Shown here piece by piece: positions 15,886 through 20,638 of a DNA stretch of 20,638 nt (positions are counted from its first letter, which is position 1; every line of letters begins with the position of its first letter). Source of the stretch: GCA-2716065 sp036123135 (GTDB lineage: Bacteria > Bacteroidota > Bacteroidia > Flavobacteriales_D > Parvicellaceae). The stretch spans positions 1 through 20,638 of the forward strand of contig JAZADZ010000123.1 of the NCBI GenBank assembly GCA_036123135.1, written 5' to 3'. The position numbers and the translations under genes were made by a program. The notes under the pieces are model-generated. The model did no database searches. It was given only the letters and a program-made list of their open reading frames with translations, and was not told the DNA's origin.

Positions 15886-16965
15886 TTATTTTAAGCTTAG
15901 AATCCATGAAGAAATACCATGTTCTTTAAGTATTTTTTTCCTTCCTAGCTTTGCTTTTTTTCTGGAATCAAATCCACTAATACCTATCCTGTAGAGTCCG
16001 TTGTGTTTGTCAATTTGTTTGGCTGGAAATCCAAGTTCAAGCAAGCTTTCAAGAAATCCTTCAGCATTAGACTTCTTTTTGAAGCAGCCCCCAATGAGAA
16101 AAAATCTGTAGTTTTTAATGGATTTTTCTGAAGCTAATTTAGAATCTGCAGACAAGTCGACAAAAGTAGAAACAGCAGCATCAATTGGCTGCTTAAGTTG
16201 AACCACAACAAATGATTGCTCATCCAAGGAATAAGTATCGTATGGTTGATTTTGATTTACTGGCTCCCAATTGGAATCCAATGAAAATTGGGTAGTATTA
16301 CAAAGTACAAGATTATTTGTGTAATAGTTATTTTTCTTACTGTAAGAAAATGGATTTAGGTCGGAATAATGGAATTTGGTGTGGTCTGTAAATAAATTGG
16401 TTTTTAATGGAATCCAAGCAGAGTAAAAAACAATTGGAAGAAGCGCTGCTGCAGCCCACCAAAAGCGTGATTTACGATTCAGGGCAGTATTTTTCTTTAC
16501 ATTTAAATCAACGACTGGAGTTTCTTTTTTATTTTCAACTGGATTTGGAAGTTGTAGAGGAGATACTCTGAAAGTTGGTAGCCCAAAAGAACTAATTAAA
16601 AAATTAGTGTCTTCACTTTTGAAACGATACTGGTTCTCAGAAAAATATAGAATTCCTATTCCATTTAACTCAACCCTCTTTAATGTATTAAGTTGCTGCA
16701 CTAAATTTTTTGAGAAATCTTCAATGATACTTAACGCTTTATCGTATTGAACCTCTTCAATAGAGCTAATTCTATGTGCAAGTAATCCATCATTATTGAC
16801 TAAATTTTTATTGAAAAGTAAATGCTTTCTTGGAGGACTGAAGGTATTTGTAGCAGAATCGAAATGTGATGAGACGTAATTGGCAACAAAACCACCAAAA
16901 TTGGGTATTATAACACAATCGTGTTCAAAAAGTAAAGCGTAAATGTGTTTAGAAACGTTTATCAA
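15886..16965 (-). CDS. CCDC81-type HU domain / transmembrane / SPOR domain protein
   Basis: The 359-residue protein joins a cytoplasmic CCDC81-like HU domain pair (about 1-135: HIYALLFEHDCVIIPNFGGF, YRF, FGLPTFRVSPL) to one membrane helix (about 168-188, WWAAAALLPIVFYSAWIP) and a periplasmic C-terminal SPOR domain (about 285-358: YRFFLIGGCFKKKSNAEGF, GLYRIGISGF). SPOR domains bind denuded peptidoglycan at division sites; this HU class has been proposed to link chromosomes to the cell envelope. The start must be TTG 16965: an in-frame TAG lies two codons upstream and no ATG is near. It is followed by recX after 4 bases and lies 96 bases after uvrC, with a candidate promoter in that gap. Confidence 0.88.
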   Translation of the reverse strand: MINVSKHIYALLFEHDCVIIPNFGGFVANYVSSHFDSATNTFSPPRKHLLFNKNLVNNDGLLAHRISSIEEVQYDKALSIIEDFSKNLVQQLNTLKRVELNGIGILYFSENQYRFKSEDTNFLISSFGLPTFRVSPLQLPNPVENKKETPVVDLNVKKNTALNRKSRFWWAAAALLPIVFYSAWIPLKTNLFTDHTKFHYSDLNPFSYSKKNNYYTNNLVLCNTTQFSLDSNWEPVNQNQPYDTYSLDEQSFVVVQLKQPIDAAVSTFVDLSADSKLASEKSIKNYRFFLIGGCFKKKSNAEGFLESLLELGFPAKQIDKHNGLYRIGISGFDSRKKAKLGRKKILKEHGISSWILSLK

Positions 16966-16984
16966 AGACTAAGAATTTACTACT

Positions 16985-17013
16985 TAAAATTACGATATTA
17001 CAGAGATTTACAA
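16985..17013 (-). promoter_or_regulatory. Candidate promoter of the HU-SPOR / recX pair
   Basis: On the minus strand, TTG (17013-17011) is followed after 18 bases by TAATTTTA (16992-16985), a 7-of-8 match to TAnnTTTG at proper spacing. The start codon at 16965 would then have a leader of roughly 10-15 bases. It sits in the 96-base gap after uvrC, which otherwise shows no convincing terminator. Confidence 0.4.
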
Positions 17014-17061
17014 AAAAAAATCTGCTAAAGGTGAAATGAAACTATTTAAAATTAAATTGAT

Positions 17062-18852
17062 TTATTGATTAGAAAAATAATTATAAATAGCTGAAGCCTT
17101 ACTATTGCCAACTACGCTGGCTAAATCACTAATGCTTTTTGTTTTAATTTGTTCGATAGAGCTAAACTGCTGAATGAGCAATTTCATGGTTTTTTCGCCA
17201 ACTCCTTCAATCATCGTGAGCTCGGATTTCAATGTCCCTTTAATGCGCCTTTTTCTGTGGTGCTGAATACCAAACCGATGTGCCTCATTTCTCATCTGCT
17301 GAATTACCTTTAAGGATTCTGATTTCTTATCAATGAAAAGAGGTAGCTTATCTCCAGGAAAAAAGATTTCCTCTAGCTTTTTTGCAATGGAAACTACGGC
17401 AACTTTTCCAATTAAATCTAATTTTTTTAAACTTTTTACAGCACTACTTAGTTGCCCTTTACCGCCGTCTAAAATGATTAATTGTGGTAAAGATTTGTTT
17501 TCCTCTAGTAGCCGTTTATACCTTCTAAAGACAACTTCTTCCATGGAGGAAAAATCATCTGGACCAACAACAGTTTTAATGTTAAAATGTCTGTATTCTT
17601 TCTTTGAAGGCTTTGCATTTTTGAAAACTACACAAGCAGCAACAGGTTCACTACCTTGAAAGTTTGAATTGTCAAAACACTCCATATGAAACGGAATATC
17701 TTTTAACCTTAAATCTTTTTGAATGGTCTTTAAAATTCTATCTGCGGAAACTTGAGGATTTTTAAGTGCTTCTTTTCGTTGCTTTTCTTTCATGTAATAA
17801 AAAGCATTTTTTTGTGAAATTGCAACGAGCTCTCTCTTCTCCCCTCTCTCAGGAACTGTTACTTTTAAAGTAGTTGGTATGTTTATTTCAAAAGGCAAAA
17901 TAAGTTCCTTGATTGATAGCTCTGATTGCTGAATAACATCAGCAATTGCCTTTTCAAGCAACTCAATTTTATCCTCATTTAGCTTTTTTTTAACCTCAAT
18001 CATTCTGCTCTGATTGATGGCCCCCTCTATTACTTTAATGTAATTTATATATCCATGATGTTCGTCATCAACAATTGAAAAAACATCAACATTACTAATA
18101 CTGGCACTTACAACAGCAGATTTAGCTTGGTGCTTTTCCAATGCTGAAATTTTTAATTTAAATTGTTGAGCCTCCTCGTAGAGAAATTTCTCAGAAGCTG
18201 TTCGCATTTGCTGCTTAAGCTCTCTGATTACTCCACTAACATTTCCTTTTAATACCCTTGAAACTGACTTTATTCTTTCATTATATTCGTCAACGGAAAC
18301 CTCTCCTTGACAACATCCCTTACAGTTTCCGATGTAATATTCTACAGAATTTTTAAGCTCTTGCTGAGAGAGTTTAGCTTTTGTTAAATCGTGACTACAA
18401 TTTCTAATTTTGAAATTTTCAATGAGCAAATTGATAATTTGGCGGACAATTTTAACCGACGGGTAGGGTCCAAAATATTTAGATCCATCTTTGATCACTC
18501 TTCTAGTAGTAGAAATTCTAGGAAAAGGTTCATTTTTAATACAAATCCAAGGATAGGTCTTGTCATCCTTCAGCTGAACATTGTATTTTGGTTGGTACTT
18601 TTTAACTAAAGCATTTTCAAGGAGCAAAGCGTCCATCTCGGAGTCTACCTTGATGGTTCTAATGTCAACTATTTTTGAAACAAGCAGCTTTGTTTTTCTA
18701 TTTTCAAATTGTACTTTATTAAAATAAGAGGAAACTCTATTTTTTAAATTCTTCGCTTTTCCAATATAAATTATTGTATTTGAAGAGTCAAGGAATTGAT
18801 AAACTCCCGGGCTTTTTGACAATGATTTTACTATAGAATGTAAATCACTCAC
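17062..18852 (-). CDS. uvrC: Excinuclease ABC subunit UvrC
   Basis: The 596-residue protein makes both incisions in nucleotide excision repair. It has the GIY-YIG nuclease (about 12-90: SPGVYQF, IIYIGKAKNLKNR with R39, ALLLEN with E79), a cysteine-containing linker (152-181), a UVR motif that contacts UvrB (about 206-240), the RNase H-like nuclease (CFDNSNFQG D394, ILDGGKGQL D462, HHRKRR H532) and C-terminal helix-hairpin-helix repeats (about 545-593). All catalytic residues appear intact. In the linker, one of the four cysteines usual in UvrC is Ser169. The start is GTG 18852; no ATG lies near the conserved N-terminus. It follows the prenyl synthase by 16 bases and is probably co-transcribed with it. 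Confidence 0.96.
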   Translation of the reverse strand: MSDLHSIVKSLSKSPGVYQFLDSSNTIIYIGKAKNLKNRVSSYFNKVQFENRKTKLLVSKIVDIRTIKVDSEMDALLLENALVKKYQPKYNVQLKDDKTYPWICIKNEPFPRISTTRRVIKDGSKYFGPYPSVKIVRQIINLLIENFKIRNCSHDLTKAKLSQQELKNSVEYYIGNCKGCCQGEVSVDEYNERIKSVSRVLKGNVSGVIRELKQQMRTASEKFLYEEAQQFKLKISALEKHQAKSAVVSASISNVDVFSIVDDEHHGYINYIKVIEGAINQSRMIEVKKKLNEDKIELLEKAIADVIQQSELSIKELILPFEINIPTTLKVTVPERGEKRELVAISQKNAFYYMKEKQRKEALKNPQVSADRILKTIQKDLRLKDIPFHMECFDNSNFQGSEPVAACVVFKNAKPSKKEYRHFNIKTVVGPDDFSSMEEVVFRRYKRLLEENKSLPQLIILDGGKGQLSSAVKSLKKLDLIGKVAVVSIAKKLEEIFFPGDKLPLFIDKKSESLKVIQQMRNEAHRFGIQHHRKRRIKGTLKSELTMIEGVGEKTMKLLIQQFSSIEQIKTKSISDLASVVGNSKASAIYNYFSNQ

Positions 18853-18868
18853 CTAATAAAAATAATAT

Positions 18869-19846
18869 TTATTTCTTTCTCGAAATTGAATACTCAAGTA
18901 AAGAAATTAACGATTTTTTGGCTTTACTATCGTTAATATCAGCAATGGCCTCCAACGCTTTGTATTTGTATTCATTCATTTTTAATTCTGAGTACTCGAT
19001 TCCGCCATTTTCAATTACAAGCTCAATAACTTCTTGAACTCTCTCAGGATCTTCATTGTATTTTTTGAATGTGTTGATGATTCTATTTTTTTTCCTTCTG
19101 TCCACCTTATTTAAGGTGTATATTAAAGGAAGGGTCATCTTTCGTTCTTTAATGTCAATTCCTGTTGGTTTACCAATCTCGGAAGAGAATCCAAAGTCAA
19201 AAATGTCATCTTTAATTTGAAAAGCCATTCCAACATTTATCCCAAATTCATACATGGAATCAATCATCTTTTCAGGGGCTCCAACCGATTGGGCTCCACT
19301 CGCACAGCAAGAAGCAACTAAAGATGCAGTTTTTTGTTTGATCACTTCAAAATATACTTTTTCATCAATGTCTAATCTTCTTGCTTTTTCCATTTGCAAA
19401 AGTTCACCCTCGCTCATTTGCTTAACCGCCTTAGAAACAATTTTCAATAAATCAAAATAACCCTTCTCGGTTGTTAAAAGTAATCCTCTTGAAAGCAAGA
19501 AATCACCCACTAAAACAGCTATTTTATTTTTCCACAGCGCATTAATTGAGAAAAAACCTCTTCTTTCGTTTGCATCATCTACTACGTCGTCATGAACCAG
19601 TGTAGCAGTATGTAAAAGCTCAATTAATGAGGCTGCAGTATAAGTCGCTTCATTGATGTCTCCACAGGACTTGGCAGATAAAAACACAAAAAGAGGGCGC
19701 ATTTGCTTTCCCTTTCTCTTGATAATGTAGTTTGTAATTTTGTCTAGTAATGCAACATCGCTTTTCATTGAAGATTTAAATTTTTCTTCAAAATTTTTCA
19801 TTTCTTCAGCGACTGGAGCCTTTATTTCGTCAACTACTAAGGACAT
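18869..19846 (-). CDS. Long-chain (all-trans) polyprenyl diphosphate synthase
   Basis: The 325-residue protein is an IspA/IspB-type prenyl transferase that adds isopentenyl diphosphate units to an allylic primer. It has GKQMRP (46-51), the first Asp-rich motif HDDVVDD (D86, D87, D91) and the second, KDDIFDF (D213, D214), with GKPTGIDIKERKMTLP following. The small residues before the first Asp motif (LLHTATLVHDD) fit a long-chain enzyme, so it likely makes the menaquinone side chain (hexa- to octaprenyl). Exact chain length cannot be read from sequence. It is the first gene of a leftward unit with uvrC. A weak GATATTTG element lies upstream (about 19855-19862). Confidence 0.93.
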   Translation of the reverse strand: MSLVVDEIKAPVAEEMKNFEEKFKSSMKSDVALLDKITNYIIKRKGKQMRPLFVFLSAKSCGDINEATYTAASLIELLHTATLVHDDVVDDANERRGFFSINALWKNKIAVLVGDFLLSRGLLLTTEKGYFDLLKIVSKAVKQMSEGELLQMEKARRLDIDEKVYFEVIKQKTASLVASCCASGAQSVGAPEKMIDSMYEFGINVGMAFQIKDDIFDFGFSSEIGKPTGIDIKERKMTLPLIYTLNKVDRRKKNRIINTFKKYNEDPERVQEVIELVIENGGIEYSELKMNEYKYKALEAIADINDSKAKKSLISLLEYSISRKK

Positions 19847-19915
19847 AAACTAAGGCAAATATCTGTAATAAATCAATAGAAAAAATTTGTTTGAACCATT
19901 TATTGCACAACCAAT

Positions 19916-20638
19916 CTAGTCTTTTACAACTTTAAAATTATGCACAGAATTTTCAGCCTTTAATTGAACAAAATACAAACCCTTAGCGTACTTAGAAAAA
20001 TCCATTTGTATTGAATTAGAGCTTGATTGGTGAACTTTTTCAACACATTTTGATTTTGTATCGAAAACCATTATTTCAAGATCACTTTTAAGATTTGGGA
20101 TTTCAATTCGAAGGAAATCATTTACCGGATTTGGATGAGTTTGAATTCCTGCCCATATCCCAGTTATTACGTTGTTCATATCAACAAAATAACATGAAGA
20201 CATTAGTTCGCATCCATTTGCAGATACTTCAACAGCATAATTACCTGAGCTAGAGGGATAGAAAATCATATTGGTTTCTCCAACGATTGGCTGGTTCAAA
20301 TCACAATCAAACCATTGATAAGAGGCAAAAGGTGTCGGAGCTACAGAAAGAGAAAATCCATTTTGAGTTACAGTTGTATCCACTGAAATTATCGAAAGAT
20401 TAATTGTAATAATGCTATCACAGCCTAAGGAATTTGGTATTATATCAGTGTAAATTCCTGAAGAGTTGTAAATAACGCCACTTGGAGAAGTGTAAGAATT
20501 ACAAGCATCTTCAAAGACTGTGGAATAGGAATTGTTCAAGCATCCTGTGATGACGTTAATCTTAAAATCATCAAAATAATATCCATCTTCTCTTACAGCC
20601 TGATCAGCTACAATGTTAAATCGGACTAGAATTGACAT
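19916..20638 (-). CDS. T9SS-exported protein, C-terminal part (5' end outside window)
   Basis: The frame is open to the right edge. The ATG at 20638 is probably internal, because the sequence after it (VRFNIVADQAVREDGYYFDDFKINVI, in two parts) is the end of a MAM/jelly-roll-like domain, so the 240 residues seen are a C-terminal fragment. Next come a repeat-like segment (about 40-82: ACNSYTSPSGVIY, GCDSIITINLSI) and an Ig-like segment (about 90-155: YQWFDCDLNQPI, GNYAVEVSANGCE), both common in flavobacterial secreted proteins. Residues about 167-240 are a type A T9SS sorting domain (HPNPVNDFLRIEI, MVFDTKS, KYAKGLYFVQLKAE, KVVKD). It is predicted to be exported by Sec, then T9SS, to the cell surface or medium. 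The catalytic part, if any, is outside the window. Confidence 0.85.
   Translation of the reverse strand: MSILVRFNIVADQAVREDGYYFDDFKINVITGCLNNSYSTVFEDACNSYTSPSGVIYNSSGIYTDIIPNSLGCDSIITINLSIISVDTTVTQNGFSLSVAPTPFASYQWFDCDLNQPIVGETNMIFYPSSSGNYAVEVSANGCELMSSCYFVDMNNVITGIWAGIQTHPNPVNDFLRIEIPNLKSDLEIMVFDTKSKCVEKVHQSSSNSIQMDFSKYAKGLYFVQLKAENSVHNFKVVKD

Noticed and set aside
17001..17024. AGATTT/AAATCT inverted repeat beside an A9 run, as a uvrC terminator
   Set aside because: The stem is six weak pairs, and the T-run (minus strand) lies inside the loop rather than after the stem.
1..20638. CRISPR array, prophage, transposon, integron or tRNA gene
   Set aside because: No spaced direct repeats, integrase/transposase proteins, terminal inverted repeats or tRNA-like sequence were seen; codon and base use look uniform throughout.

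Overview
The window is gene-dense, AT-rich DNA from a member of the Bacteroidota, most likely the order Flavobacteriales. The evidence is several family- or phylum-typical proteins (a DUF5686 barrel with a carboxypeptidase-like N-domain, DUF4924, a CCDC81-type HU + SPOR protein, a TatC with a cysteine-containing first loop), a C-terminal type IX secretion (T9SS) sorting domain, TAnnTTTG-type promoter elements and the near absence of Shine-Dalgarno sequences. The repeat-like 'ACNSYTSPSG...GCDSIITINL' segment in the right-edge protein is common in Crocinitomicaceae/Cryomorphaceae-like flavobacteria; that finer placement is inference. No mobile element, CRISPR array, tRNA or rRNA was seen, and no gene-free stretch exceeds about 110 bases.

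Layout. A methyltransferase gene (1-509, minus, cut by the left edge) diverges from a long plus-strand run. The first part, 575-8321, looks like one operon of seven genes with gaps of at most 16 bases or small overlaps: tatC, a DUF5686 outer-membrane protein, lptB, an OmpA-like protein, tsaB, and a LytS-type histidine kinase with its LytTR response regulator. A second plus-strand group (8432-12930) holds a SiaC-like DUF1987 protein, an unrecognised 82-residue protein, a membrane-anchored OmpH/Skp-like protein, a DUF4924 protein, a TonB-like protein and a secreted MORN-repeat protein. A TonB-dependent receptor follows (13021-15411).

The strand then switches. The receptor's stop codon overlaps that of recX in one CTAG palindrome. 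Reading leftward from the right edge are a T9SS cargo protein (5' end outside), a long-chain polyprenyl diphosphate synthase, uvrC, an HU-TM-SPOR protein and recX. uvrC, the HU-SPOR gene and recX form a run concerned with DNA repair and nucleoid/cell-wall functions.

Most of the window is housekeeping and envelope biology: Tat export, LPS transport, peptidoglycan-linked proteins, TonB-dependent uptake and quinone side-chain synthesis. I found no clear undescribed defence or mobile system. The best second-look items are substitutions at functional residues in otherwise ordinary proteins: Val at the expected phospho-site of the SiaC-like protein, Ser in place of one of the four UvrC Fe-S cysteines, and Asn in place of the peptidoglycan-binding Asp of the OmpA-like domain. 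Others are the HU-to-SPOR bridge protein, the triple ATGAAAA start region of the kinase gene, promoters lying almost on start codons, and the poorly characterised 8.4-12.9 kb envelope group.
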